Shown: piece after piece, positions 35,737-45,276 of the stretch
How the letters are laid out: each line of letters begins with the position of its first letter
Numbering within the stretch: the stretch's first letter is position 1
NCBI GenBank assembly: GCA_947494205.1
Contig: CANLUH010000019.1
Coordinates: 20,942 to 84,941 of the forward strand
Length of the DNA stretch: 64,000 nt
Direction: 5' to 3'
DNA from: an uncultured Flavobacteriaceae bacterium
GTDB taxonomy: Bacteria; Bacteroidota; Bacteroidia; Flavobacteriales; Flavobacteriaceae
Program-made: the position numbers and the translations under genes
Notes under the pieces: generated by a model
Database searches by the model: none
Seen by the model: only the letters and a program-made list of their open reading frames with translations
What the model was told of the DNA's origin: nothing

Positions 35737-36243
35737 ATGGATAAAAAATCTGTTTGCGAAAAGAAAAATTATGAAATAATTTTCAAGAATTATTCAGAAT
35801 CTATGCGCAATTATATGTATTATAAATGTGGTGATTTGCAGCAGGCAGAAGATTTAGTTCAAGATGCTTTTATTAAGTTATGGAATAATTGCGAAAAAGT
35901 AATCTTCGAAAAAGCTAAATCCTATTTATTTACATTAGCCAATAATGCTTTTTTAAATGAAATAGCCCATAAAAAAGTAGTTTTAAATCATCAAAAATTA
36001 AATTTAAGAGTTAGTACAAATGAAACCCCAGAGTTTTTATTAGAAGAAAAAGAGTTTATGGCTAAACTAATGGGTGCAATAGATGGTTTACCACCAAAAC
36101 AAAGAGAAGTCTTTTTGTTAAGTAGAATAGATAAAAAGAAATATGCTGAAATTGCAGAGATAGTTGGTATATCTGTAAAGGCTGTAGAAAAAAGAATGAG
36201 TCAAGCATTAGTAATACTAAGAGAAAAAATAGGCAATATTTAA
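35737..36243 (+). CDS. ECF (FecI-like) RNA polymerase sigma factor
   Basis: 168 aa. Sigma region 2 (SESMRNYMYYKCGDLQQAEDLVQDAFIKLWNN, about 20-52) and region 4 with HTH (LPPKQREVFLLSRIDKKKYAEIAEIVGISVKAVEKRM, about 115-152). The next two genes are a FecR-type anti-sigma and an STN-containing TonB receptor, so this is a transenvelope signalling system in which a ligand at the outer membrane releases the sigma factor. Confidence 0.92.
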   Translation: MDKKSVCEKKNYEIIFKNYSESMRNYMYYKCGDLQQAEDLVQDAFIKLWNNCEKVIFEKAKSYLFTLANNAFLNEIAHKKVVLNHQKLNLRVSTNETPEFLLEEKEFMAKLMGAIDGLPPKQREVFLLSRIDKKKYAEIAEIVGISVKAVEKRMSQALVILREKIGNI

Positions 36244-36314
36244 ATAAGCATATAAAATAAGTAGGGTAAAACTTAAATAAAATGTTTTATAGATAAAAAG
36301 TAAAGAATATTAAG

Positions 36315-37226
36315 ATGAGAAAAGAATCATTTGATGAAACTTTTTTAGCTAGATGGATCGCTGGAGAATTAACTCCAGAGGAAACACAAGCATTTAAAGA
36401 ATCGAAATATTATCTAGAATATAATAAGATTAATGAGGGGGTTAAATTACTAGAAACACCAGCATATAATCATGATGCTAAATTAGCAGACATATACAAG
36501 GTTTTAGATAATAAAAAGGAGACAACTAAAGTAAGACGATTAATACCTAGTTGGGCATATACTGCTGCAGCTGTGTTGGTTATAGCTTTAGGAGTGTTGT
36601 TTTTTAACAACAACAATGGATACGAAACTAATTTTGGAGAACAGCAGGTGGTAACACTACCAGACAACTCTAAAGTACACTTAAATGCCAATTCAGTATT
36701 AGATTTTAATGAAGAAAATTGGGCAAACAATAGAACATTAGATTTTAATGGAGAAGGCTTTTTTGATGTAGAAAAAGGAACAACATTTACTGTAGCATCT
36801 ACACAAGGAACAGTGCAAGTTTTAGGTACTGAATTTAACGTTATTTCTAGAGATAATTATTTTGAAGTAAAATGTCATGAAGGAAAAGTAAAAGTATCTC
36901 TTTTAGATGGAGGTAATACTGCTATTTTAACTGTAGGTGATGCCGTTAGAGTGGTTAATAATACTATTGAAAAATGGAGTTTTAAAGAAGATAAACCAAC
37001 ATGGTTACAAGGAGAAAGTTCTTTTAAAGATACACCTTTAATTGAAGTTATAAAGTCTCTAGAAAATCAATACGAACTTGATATTAATACATCTTCGGCA
37101 GATTTAAACAAGCGTTTTACAGGAAGCTTTACACACAATGATGTTAAAATAGCTTTACAAACGGTGTTTGGACCAATGCATATTACTTATTCTGTAGACA
37201 ATGATAATACAGTAACATTAAAATAA
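36315..37226 (+). CDS. FecR family anti-sigma factor (DUF4974 C-terminal domain)
   Basis: 303 aa: cytoplasmic N terminus (FDETFLARWIAGELTPEE), one transmembrane helix (WAYTAAAVLVIALGVLFF, about 77-94), periplasmic FecR domain (VVTLPDNSKVHLNANSVLDF ... VLGTEFNVISRDNYFEVKCHEGKVKVS), and a C-terminal DUF4974/STN-interacting domain (LIEVIKSLENQYELDIN). It relays the signal from the TonB receptor downstream to the sigma factor upstream. The 71-base gap after the sigma gene contains GTAGGGT. Confidence 0.92.
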   Translation: MRKESFDETFLARWIAGELTPEETQAFKESKYYLEYNKINEGVKLLETPAYNHDAKLADIYKVLDNKKETTKVRRLIPSWAYTAAAVLVIALGVLFFNNNNGYETNFGEQQVVTLPDNSKVHLNANSVLDFNEENWANNRTLDFNGEGFFDVEKGTTFTVASTQGTVQVLGTEFNVISRDNYFEVKCHEGKVKVSLLDGGNTAILTVGDAVRVVNNTIEKWSFKEDKPTWLQGESSFKDTPLIEVIKSLENQYELDINTSSADLNKRFTGSFTHNDVKIALQTVFGPMHITYSVDNDNTVTLK

Positions 37227-37284
37227 GAAAACTAGAGTTTTTTTTGTTAATTTGCTATTTTTATAAATAGGTTTTAACAAATAC

Positions 37285-39639
37285 ATGAAGCTTAAGCTTA
37301 CTACATTAGTATTTTTATTTACATATTCTGTAATGGTGTCTCAAACAAAGGTATCATTTACCTACAAGAGTGTCCCTGTAAATGAAGTTATTACAGATTT
37401 AGAAAAAAAGTTTAATATAAAACTGTCTTTCGATTCTAATATAGTTGGAAATCAGATAGTTAATTACGAAAACAAAGCCTCTACATTAGAAGAGGTTTTA
37501 ATGGTTATAGAATCTCAGACGAACTTACAATTTCAAAAAGTATCCGATAGATACTACACTATAACCAATCAACAAGGCTATAATTTTCAGAAACCTCAAG
37601 GGCTAGACGAAGTTTTTATTACAGAGTATATAACTACAGGTATTAAAAAAAGAAAAGACGGTTCTATTGTAATAACGCCTAAAAGCTTGGGGATATTACC
37701 AGGTTTAACAGAACCAGATGTCCTACAAAGTTTACAATTATTACCAGGTATAAAGAGCCCAAACGAAACAGCTACAGAACTTTATGTAAGAGGAGGGACT
37801 CCAGATCAAAATTTAGTGCTCTGGGATGATATTAAAATTTATAATTCAGGACACTTTTTTGGTTCTATTTCTGCATTTAACCCTTACATAATAAAAGATG
37901 TTAAGCTGTATACAAGTGGTACAAATGCCAAATACGGAAATAGAGTATCTAGTGTAATAGATATTAGTTCTCAAAGCGATATTCCTAGCGAAACAAAAGG
38001 TGCTTTTGGTTTTAACATGACGCATGCAGATTTTTATGTAAAAACACCAATTAGCGAAAAGCTAGGTTTAATGGTTTCTACGAGACGTTCTTACACAGAC
38101 TTAATAAACACCTTTACATTTCAGAATTTATCGGAGAGAGTGTTCCAAAACACCAAAATATCTGAAGGAAATACCTTTTTCGATAGTGACCCCATTAAAA
38201 TAACAAAAGAATTCTTCCGCTTTTCGGATGTAACAGCTAAGCTAGTTTATGAACCAACCGAAAAGGACAAAATTGTATTTAGTAGTTTATTTACTAGAAA
38301 TAAATTAGATTATAATTTTTTAAATGAAGCTTTTAATGACACCTCTAAAGATGAATTAGATGTTGAAAACCAGGGTATAAGTATGAAATGGAATCATAGC
38401 TATAACCCTAACTTTTCTCAAGCTTTAAAGACCTATAAATCATATCATAATTTAGAATACGAAGGCTCTAATTCATTTTCTGAAGGCTTTAGTGATCTTT
38501 ATGTTAAGAATAATGATATAGATGATTATGGTGTGTCTCTACACAACATATGGAGATTGAACGATAGAAAAACATTAAACTTTGGTTACGATTTTTCATA
38601 TAATAAAGTGTCTTATGCGTTTCAGTATAACACAGATGCTTTCGATTTGGGAGACTTAGAAGACCGTTTTAATTTCTCAGACACTTCTATAAATAATATT
38701 CATGCAGCCTATTTAGAGTATAATTACAGAAAAGATGATAAATGGGTATTTAATATTGGTTTAAGAGCCAATCAAGTCTCATTATTAGACGAATTTTATG
38801 TAGAACCAAGATTTAATTTTGAAGCTAAAATAAGTCCAACAATAAAAGCCAAGTTTTCTGCAGAACAATTACATCAAACTGTAGTACAAATAGAAGAATT
38901 AGTAGTGAGTAACTTTGGTTTAGAATCGGAATTATGGATTCTAGCAGAAGATAATATTTCGCCATTACTTACAAGTGAACAAGTTTCGCTAGGATTAAAC
39001 TACGATAAAAACGATTGGAATTTAGATATAGATTTCTATACAAAGAAAATAAAAGGGTTAACCTCTTTTTCTAGAGGATTTACTACACTAGATTTTTCTA
39101 CAGGGGAAAGCAATATTAAAGGTGTAGATATACTATTAAAGAAAACAATTAATAATTATAGAACATGGCTTGGTTACTCGTTTGTAAAAAACGATTTTAA
39201 GTTTAAAAACTTAAATAATAACGAAGACTTTCCTGCTAATTTTCATATTACAAATCAAATTAATTGGTCGCATTCGTACACGTGGAACAATTTAAGTTTT
39301 TCTCTAGGTTGGAATTACAGAACAGGCGCGCCATATACAAAAGGACTAGGCTTAGATGATGCGGATAGCGTTACTATAGTTTATGATAAAATTAATAACG
39401 AACGTTTATCTAATTACCATAGATTAGACTTTTCTTCAACTTATAAATTTAATTTCTCTCCAAAAGAAAAATTGAAAGGAAAAATAGGGCTTTCAATATT
39501 CAACCTTTATAACAGAAAAAACACATTAAGCAGAACTTACGAAGTAGGTTTTAATAGTGATGGAAATAATGTGTTAAGAGAATTAGAGAAGACCTCTTTA
39601 GGTATAACGCCTAACCTAATTTTTAGAGTAGAGTTTTAA
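37285..39639 (+). CDS. TonB-dependent receptor with STN signalling domain
   Basis: 784 aa. Signal peptide (MKLKLTTLVFLFTYSVMVSQ), STN domain (VSFTYKSVPVNEVITDLEKKFNIKL..., about 23-95), plug (about 130-230, LQSLQLLPGIKSPNETATELYVRGGTPDQN), then a 22-strand-type barrel ending in the outer-membrane C-terminal LIFRVEF. The STN domain together with the preceding FecI/FecR pair marks it as the signal-sensing receptor of the system. The imported ligand is unknown. Confidence 0.9.
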   Translation: MKLKLTTLVFLFTYSVMVSQTKVSFTYKSVPVNEVITDLEKKFNIKLSFDSNIVGNQIVNYENKASTLEEVLMVIESQTNLQFQKVSDRYYTITNQQGYNFQKPQGLDEVFITEYITTGIKKRKDGSIVITPKSLGILPGLTEPDVLQSLQLLPGIKSPNETATELYVRGGTPDQNLVLWDDIKIYNSGHFFGSISAFNPYIIKDVKLYTSGTNAKYGNRVSSVIDISSQSDIPSETKGAFGFNMTHADFYVKTPISEKLGLMVSTRRSYTDLINTFTFQNLSERVFQNTKISEGNTFFDSDPIKITKEFFRFSDVTAKLVYEPTEKDKIVFSSLFTRNKLDYNFLNEAFNDTSKDELDVENQGISMKWNHSYNPNFSQALKTYKSYHNLEYEGSNSFSEGFSDLYVKNNDIDDYGVSLHNIWRLNDRKTLNFGYDFSYNKVSYAFQYNTDAFDLGDLEDRFNFSDTSINNIHAAYLEYNYRKDDKWVFNIGLRANQVSLLDEFYVEPRFNFEAKISPTIKAKFSAEQLHQTVVQIEELVVSNFGLESELWILAEDNISPLLTSEQVSLGLNYDKNDWNLDIDFYTKKIKGLTSFSRGFTTLDFSTGESNIKGVDILLKKTINNYRTWLGYSFVKNDFKFKNLNNNEDFPANFHITNQINWSHSYTWNNLSFSLGWNYRTGAPYTKGLGLDDADSVTIVYDKINNERLSNYHRLDFSSTYKFNFSPKEKLKGKIGLSIFNLYNRKNTLSRTYEVGFNSDGNNVLRELEKTSLGITPNLIFRVEF

Positions 39640-39708
39640 AAAACGATTACAATAACTCTAGTAATTATCTACTCAAACTACCTTTTTTAATACAAATATT
39701 TTTTTTCA

Positions 39709-39738
39709 TGCAACCTTTTAATTGATGGTTTGTCTATA
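39709..39738 (+). promoter_or_regulatory. Putative ECF-sigma promoter of the second TonB receptor gene
   Basis: TGCAACCTTTT (39709-39719), ten bases, TTGTCTATA (39730-39738). The same two boxes with the same ten-base gap occur at 43038-43067 before the ECF sigma gene. An AAC-containing -35 and a GTC-containing -10 are typical of ECF promoters. Confidence 0.7.
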
Positions 39739-39773
39739 GCTGTATAACATCAATCTTAAAAGGAAAATAAAAA

Positions 39774-42149
39774 ATGAAGAACATTGTATTAAGTCTATTC
39801 GTTTTATTTACTACTGTGCTCTATGCACAAGAAAAATTTACCATAAAAGGAACCATAAAAGATGTAAAAAATGGAGAAACTTTATTGGGAACAAGTGTGT
39901 ATTTAAAAGGGACTAGTAATGGGGCAACTACAAACGAATATGGGTTTTACTCATTAACTGCACCCAAAGGGAATTATACTCTAGTTATCTCTTATATGGG
40001 GTATACTGAAACAACTAAAGAAATAACGCTAAACGCAAACCAAACCTTAAACTTTGAAATAGAAGAAATATCCACAGCTTTAGATGAAGTTGTTATTGTT
40101 GCGGAAGAATCTGAAAGAATTAGTATTAGGAAGCCACAAATGGGAGTTTCTAAATTAAATGCCTCAACAATAAAACAAATGCCTGCAGTTTTAGGAGAAG
40201 TAGACGTGATCAAGTCTATTCAAATGCTGCCCGGAGTTACCAATAATGGAGAAGGATCTGCAGGCTTTAATGTTAGAGGGGGAGCAGCAGATCAAAACCT
40301 AGTGTTATTAGACGAAGCAATTATTTATAATACCTCTCACTTTTTTGGGTTTTTCTCAGTATTTAATGCAGACGCTATAAAAGGGATTAAATTATACAAG
40401 GGCGATATACCAGCCAAATTTGGAGGAAGAGTATCGTCTGTACTAGATGTGCGCCAAAAAGACGGAAATAACAAAGCTTTGGGAGTTACAGGAGGTCTTG
40501 GTCTTATTTCTAGTAGATTGGCCTTAGAAGCGCCAATAGCTAAAGGTAAAGGCTCGTTTTTAGTCGCCGGAAGATCATCTTATGCGCATCTGTTTATGAA
40601 AGCATCAGAAGAATTAAAAAACGATAAAATTTCTTTTTACGATTTAAATCTAAAAACGAATTACGAAATTAATAAAAATAACAAGGTATACCTCTCTGGA
40701 TATTTTGGTAGAGATGTTTTTAATATTTCAAAACTAATTAAAAATAATTACGGTAATGCTTCTGGAAATTTAAGATGGAATCATATTTTTAACGATAAGC
40801 TGTTTTCTAATTTATCGTTAATATACAGTAAGTACGATTACCAAGTGGTACTAGATTTTGTTCAGTTAGATTGGATTGCAGATATTAAAAACTATAATCT
40901 AAAATATGATTTAAAATATTATGCAAACGACAAGTTAAAATTGGACTTTGGGTTTAGTGGTATATCTTATAAATTAAACCCAGGAGAAGTAAAACCAACA
41001 AGCCCAAGTTCGCCAATTAATTACCTGAAATTAGAACAAAAAAGAGCCTTCGAAAGCGGTTTATATGTAAGTGCAGAACATAAGCTTACAGAAAAACTAA
41101 CAGCACAATATGGGTTACGATATAGTAATTTTAAAAGGCTAGGTGGGCAAAACATAACAAATTATAATAATAATCAACCCGTAGTATATAATAGCGAGTT
41201 AGGTATTTACGAAGAGGGAGAAGCATCTAGCAATACTTTTTTTAAGAAAAGTGAAAGTATAAAAAACTTTAGTAATCTTGAACCAAGATTTGGTTTAGCC
41301 TACCAATTAAACACGTCTACTTCTTTAAAAACAAGCTATACAAGATCGGCTCAATATTTACATTTATTATCTAATACTTCTTCTGTGACCCCATTAGATG
41401 TCTGGACGCCAAGTGGAAAGTATATAAAACCACAATTATCGAATCAATACGCTCTAGGCTATTACAAAAACTTTAAAAACAACAAGTATACGCTAGAGTT
41501 AGAAACGTATTATAAAACTACAAATAACAGAATAGATTATATAGACGGTTCCAGCTTAATAGGAACAAATACAATAGAAACGGAGATTTTAAATGGAGAA
41601 GCTAGAGCGTACGGATTAGAAGTTTTATTAAGAAAAAATAAAGGAAAATTTACAGGTTGGTTTGCTTATACATTATCTAAATCTGAACAAAGAACACTAG
41701 GAGGAAACGCTGGAGGACCGGGAATTAATAATGGAAATTGGTATAATACACCTTACGATAGAACACATGATATTTCTTTAACAGGAATATATAAATGGAA
41801 CGAAAAATGGAATTTTAGTGCAAATTTAGTATATCAAACTGGGCGACCAGTAACCTATCCTAACGGACAATACGAATATGAAGGTTTATCTATAGCTAGT
41901 TTCTCAGGAAGAAATGAAGATCGTTTACCAGCATACCATAGGCTAGATCTCTCTGCAACATATAAACCTAACAGAAGGCCAGATAAACGATGGAAAGGCG
42001 AGTGGGTTTTTGGAATATACAATGTTTATAATCGTAGAAATGCAGCCTCAATTTCCTTTCGTCAAAATGAAGATACAGGAGTAAATGAAGCCAATAGAAC
42101 GGCAATATTTGGATTAATCCCTTCAGTAACCTACAATTTTAAATTTTAA
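39774..42149 (+). CDS. TonB-dependent receptor with carboxypeptidase-like regulatory domain
   Basis: 791 aa. Signal peptide (MKNIVLSLFVLFTTVLYAQ), CarboxypepD_reg-like domain (about 24-108, FTIKGTIKDVKNGETLLGTSVYLKGTSNG), plug with SIQMLPGVTNNGEGSAGFNVRGG and DQNLVLLDEA, and an outer-membrane barrel ending VTYNFKF. The downstream gene encodes a DUF4249 lipoprotein, a common surface partner of such receptors, so the pair likely imports an unknown nutrient. Expression is probably driven by the ECF promoter just upstream. Confidence 0.92.
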   Translation: MKNIVLSLFVLFTTVLYAQEKFTIKGTIKDVKNGETLLGTSVYLKGTSNGATTNEYGFYSLTAPKGNYTLVISYMGYTETTKEITLNANQTLNFEIEEISTALDEVVIVAEESERISIRKPQMGVSKLNASTIKQMPAVLGEVDVIKSIQMLPGVTNNGEGSAGFNVRGGAADQNLVLLDEAIIYNTSHFFGFFSVFNADAIKGIKLYKGDIPAKFGGRVSSVLDVRQKDGNNKALGVTGGLGLISSRLALEAPIAKGKGSFLVAGRSSYAHLFMKASEELKNDKISFYDLNLKTNYEINKNNKVYLSGYFGRDVFNISKLIKNNYGNASGNLRWNHIFNDKLFSNLSLIYSKYDYQVVLDFVQLDWIADIKNYNLKYDLKYYANDKLKLDFGFSGISYKLNPGEVKPTSPSSPINYLKLEQKRAFESGLYVSAEHKLTEKLTAQYGLRYSNFKRLGGQNITNYNNNQPVVYNSELGIYEEGEASSNTFFKKSESIKNFSNLEPRFGLAYQLNTSTSLKTSYTRSAQYLHLLSNTSSVTPLDVWTPSGKYIKPQLSNQYALGYYKNFKNNKYTLELETYYKTTNNRIDYIDGSSLIGTNTIETEILNGEARAYGLEVLLRKNKGKFTGWFAYTLSKSEQRTLGGNAGGPGINNGNWYNTPYDRTHDISLTGIYKWNEKWNFSANLVYQTGRPVTYPNGQYEYEGLSIASFSGRNEDRLPAYHRLDLSATYKPNRRPDKRWKGEWVFGIYNVYNRRNAASISFRQNEDTGVNEANRTAIFGLIPSVTYNFKF

Positions 42150-42160
42150 GACATAGTATC

Positions 42161-43012
42161 ATGAGTATTATAAAAAAACAAATAGCACTAATATTAGTTA
42201 CATTTTTAGTTTTAACATCATGCGAAGATGTTATAGATGTCGAAGTACCAACAGCAGCTCCAAGGTTAGTAATAGAAGCATCTTTAAACTGGGAAAAAGG
42301 AACAACGGGAAATAACCAAACCATAAAATTAAGTACATCTACACCATATTTTAATACAACAGAGGTAAACGAAGTAGTTGGTGCTTTGGTAAAAGTTACA
42401 AATACTAATACGAATACAGACTATATTTTTACAGACGAGAACAACGGTAATTATACCATAAATAACTTTATTCCAGTAATTAATCATACCTATACTCTAG
42501 AAGTTATATACAATGGAGAAACCTATACAGCAGAAGAAACATTAAAATCTGTTTCAGAAATTAATGCAGTAGAGCAATCTATAGAAGGAGGTTTCGATGA
42601 TGAGGTTTTAGATGTTTCTATTTTCTTTGATGATCCAGTAGATGAAGAAAACTATTATTTAATTCGATTTATTGAAGAAGGCGACTTATTTCCTGTTTTA
42701 GAAACAGAAAGTGACGAGTTTTCAAATGGTAATGAAATGGATGAGTTTTTTGAAAAAGATAAAGACGAAGATGATGACCAAAAACAACTAAATCCAGGAG
42801 ATACTGTAACGATTACATTATATGGCATTTCAGAACGTTACTATAATTATATAGATTTACTAATAGAACAATACGATAGTGGAGGAGACCCTTTTAGTTC
42901 TACTCCAGCAGAAATTAAAGGAAATTGTATAAACGAAACAAACGAAAATAAGTATGCGTTTGGATATTTTAGATTATCTGAAATAGTAACCGTTAATTAC
43001 ACTTTTGAATAA
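42161..43012 (+). CDS. DUF4249 lipoprotein
   Basis: 283 aa with lipoprotein signal (MSIIKKQIALILVTFLVLTSCED). The mature part has the DUF4249 look: VIDVEVPTAAPRLVIEASLN near the N terminus, then Ig-like beta strands (ALVKVTNTNT, YTLEVIYNGETYTAEE) and a C-terminal AFGYFRLSEIVTVNYTF. It starts 11 bases after the receptor's stop, so it is cotranscribed and probably forms an outer-membrane complex with it. An acidic stretch (EFFEKDKDEDDDQ) lies in the second half. Confidence 0.85.
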   Translation: MSIIKKQIALILVTFLVLTSCEDVIDVEVPTAAPRLVIEASLNWEKGTTGNNQTIKLSTSTPYFNTTEVNEVVGALVKVTNTNTNTDYIFTDENNGNYTINNFIPVINHTYTLEVIYNGETYTAEETLKSVSEINAVEQSIEGGFDDEVLDVSIFFDDPVDEENYYLIRFIEEGDLFPVLETESDEFSNGNEMDEFFEKDKDEDDDQKQLNPGDTVTITLYGISERYYNYIDLLIEQYDSGGDPFSSTPAEIKGNCINETNENKYAFGYFRLSEIVTVNYTFE

Positions 43013-43037
43013 AAAAAGAAAAATAATTTACAATTGG

Positions 43038-43067
43038 TGCAACCTTTTGATTTTTGAATTGTCTATA
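43038..43067 (+). promoter_or_regulatory. Putative autoregulatory ECF promoter
   Basis: TGCAACCTTTT, ten bases, TTGTCTATA: identical boxes and spacing to 39709-39738. It lies 46 bases before the ECF sigma start codon, suggesting that the sigma factor activates its own gene and the receptor operon. Confidence 0.7.
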
Positions 43068-43113
43068 ATGTAAAATAAGATAAATTTAAATAGGTAATAC
43101 ACGTTAAAAGTAA

Positions 43114-43647
43114 GTGGACAACACTATAGTATTTACACATAAAGACCTTATAGAAAGGAGTAAATTGGGAGACCGTAAAGTGCAGTACAAACTGTATTCG
43201 CTATACGTAGATGCTATGTTTAATGTAAGTATACGTATTGTAAAAATTAAAGAAGATGCAGAAGATGTTGTGCAAGACAGTTTTATAGATGCATTTAAAA
43301 ATTTAGAAACTTTTAAATACGAAAGCACCTTTGGATCTTGGTTAAAACGTATTGTAATTAACAAAAGCATAAACTATTTAAAAGTAAAACGCATACCAAT
43401 AGTCGCAATGGAAGATTACGATTATGTAGCACAACAACCTGTTGAAATAAAAGAAAATCAATTAGATATAAATAAAATTAAAAAAGGAATTCAGGCCCTT
43501 CCAGAAGGTTACCAAACAATAATTAACCTGTATTTAATAGAAGGTTATGATCATGTGGAAATAGGAGAAATTTTAGAGATTAGTGTATCAACCTCTAAAT
43601 CGCAATACCACAGAGCAAAAAAGAAATTAATACAATTAATAGGTTAG
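43114..43647 (+). CDS. ECF RNA polymerase sigma factor
   Basis: 177 aa starting with GTG. Region 2 (YSLYVDAMFNVSIRIVKIKEDAEDVVQDSFIDAFKNLETF) and region 4 HTH (LPEGYQTIINLYLIEGYDHVEIGEILEISVSTSKSQYHRAKKKL). It heads a tight cluster with a membrane anti-sigma candidate 3 bases downstream and two envelope-protein genes. Two matching promoter-like sites suggest its own regulon. Confidence 0.92.
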   Translation: MDNTIVFTHKDLIERSKLGDRKVQYKLYSLYVDAMFNVSIRIVKIKEDAEDVVQDSFIDAFKNLETFKYESTFGSWLKRIVINKSINYLKVKRIPIVAMEDYDYVAQQPVEIKENQLDINKIKKGIQALPEGYQTIINLYLIEGYDHVEIGEILEISVSTSKSQYHRAKKKLIQLIG

Positions 43648-43650
43648 GAT

Positions 43651-44196
43651 ATGAAAGATGAATTAGAGAAATATGTAGAAGACCACAATTGTGAGTTTAA
43701 TGATTACAAATTAGACGAGACCGATAAGCTTAAATTGTGGAGTAAAATTGATGCCGAAATAACAAAACCAAATCCAAAAGTTATTCCGTTATGGAAAAAA
43801 ATGCCTTTTAAAATTGCAGCAAGTATCATTATTTTATTAAGCTGTACCGTTTCTTTTTTAATGATGGGAGGGAATACTTCAGAAAACCAAATAGTAAATC
43901 AAGAATTATATCAAATAGATAGTCATTATAAAGCATTAGTAGACAATCAAATTCAACTAATAAAGACGAACACACATCTTAAAGCAGAAGAAAAAACAGC
44001 TTTTTTATTACTCGCAGATGAGTTAGATGCAGAATATAAAGACCTTAAAAAAGAGTTAAAAGAAGGGATAAACGACCAAAAAATTATAGAAGCTATTATA
44101 AAAAATTACAAAAGGAAAATACAATTAATGGAAGATCTTTTAGAGAGATCATACCCAGTAAAAAATAACTTTGACAACAGTGAAATCATTTTATAA
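43651..44196 (+). CDS. Membrane-anchored anti-sigma factor candidate
   Basis: 181 aa with a cytoplasmic N-terminal half (1-55), one transmembrane helix (FKIAASIIILLSCTVSFLMMG, about 53-73) and a periplasmic helical tail. No recognised zinc-binding anti-sigma motif. It starts three bases after the sigma stop and overlaps the next gene, the usual arrangement for sigma/anti-sigma pairs, and this context is the main reason for the call. Confidence 0.65.
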   Translation: MKDELEKYVEDHNCEFNDYKLDETDKLKLWSKIDAEITKPNPKVIPLWKKMPFKIAASIIILLSCTVSFLMMGGNTSENQIVNQELYQIDSHYKALVDNQIQLIKTNTHLKAEEKTAFLLLADELDAEYKDLKKELKEGINDQKIIEAIIKNYKRKIQLMEDLLERSYPVKNNFDNSEIIL

Positions 44197-45262
44197 ACCC
44201 ATTTTATTGCTAGTTTTTATTATGTTCTCGAATACTATTTTGGGACAAGAAAAACTGAGCAAAGAAATTAAGCAAACCTACAGTTTAACTAACGAAGGTG
44301 CTTTATCTCTAGACAATAAATATGGTGATATTTATATAAATGGCTGGGATAAAGATAGCATAGTAATAAAAATTAATATAGAAGCTAAAGGTAGAAACGC
44401 ATCGAAAGCGCAAGCGCTTTTAGATAGAGTGAACCCTAACATTATAGCAACAAATAAACAGGTTATTATTAAATCTGAAATCACTAAAAAAGAAAAAGGA
44501 CTATTAAATAAATATATAAATAAAATAGATCCTTTTAAGAGTGAAAAAGCAAATACAATTATTTATTACGAGATATACCTTCCTAAATACGTAGAGTTAA
44601 ATATTAATAATAAACATGGAGATTTATTTATTTCTAATTGGAGAGGACAATTAAAAGCCGAAATAGAATATGGAGATCTTATTAATAAAGAAACAATTCA
44701 TGGTTCTAAAATTAATATAAAACAAGGCCATTTAAATATAGAAACAATAACAGAATCTACAATAATTGCAAAAAATGCTGAATTATCCATAGTACAAGCA
44801 AAAGCATTAAAAATAGATTCGGAAGGCACAGATATTAATATAGAAACAATAGAAGACTTAGATATTACATCTAATAAAGATAAAATTAAAATACAGACAA
44901 TTAATGGTGCTTTAGGAACTGTGCAATATTCAACAATGCATTTTAAAACGGTAGAAAGTAAATTAAACCTAGATTTATATTTAGCAGAATTAAAAATTCA
45001 AAAACTAAATAAGGTTCCAACATTAAACATTAGTCAAAAAGAATCGGAAGTTTATGTTAATATTTCAGAAACTAATTTTGTCTTTAATGCAACATTAGAA
45101 CAAGGCGTTTTGCGTATTCCTAAAACAATGCAAAATATAGAAAGTAAGATGTTAAATAAAAAAACAAGGCTTAGAGAAATAACAGCAAAATATGGCAGTG
45201 CTAAATTAGGAAACATAGCATTTACAGGAGTTAAAGGCGTTATCATTTTAAAAGAATTATAA
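44180..45262 (+). CDS. Secreted DUF4097-like beta-helix protein
   Basis: I choose the GTG at 44180 over the TTG nine bases earlier because it directly precedes the signal peptide (KSFYKPILLLVFIMFSNTILGQ). About 335 exported residues form repeated short beta units: LDNKYGDIYINGWDKDSIVI, LNINNKHGDLFISNWRG, LKAEIEYGDL. This is typical of DUF4097/adhesin-like beta-helices. It overlaps the anti-sigma gene by 17 bases, so it is translated from the same message and may be an envelope target or sensor of the sigma system. Confidence 0.65.
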   Translation: MKSFYKPILLLVFIMFSNTILGQEKLSKEIKQTYSLTNEGALSLDNKYGDIYINGWDKDSIVIKINIEAKGRNASKAQALLDRVNPNIIATNKQVIIKSEITKKEKGLLNKYINKIDPFKSEKANTIIYYEIYLPKYVELNINNKHGDLFISNWRGQLKAEIEYGDLINKETIHGSKINIKQGHLNIETITESTIIAKNAELSIVQAKALKIDSEGTDINIETIEDLDITSNKDKIKIQTINGALGTVQYSTMHFKTVESKLNLDLYLAELKIQKLNKVPTLNISQKESEVYVNISETNFVFNATLEQGVLRIPKTMQNIESKMLNKKTRLREITAKYGSAKLGNIAFTGVKGVIILKEL

Positions 45263-45276
45263 ATAAAAACCAACCC

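Noticed and set aside
39274..39289. CACGTGGAACA inside the first TonB receptor gene as a further parS
   Set aside because: Two mismatches in the left half of the palindrome and located in coding sequence.
43104..43370. Minus-strand frame opposite the second ECF sigma gene
   Set aside because: A shadow of a well-supported sigma factor; no signal, motif or promoter for it.
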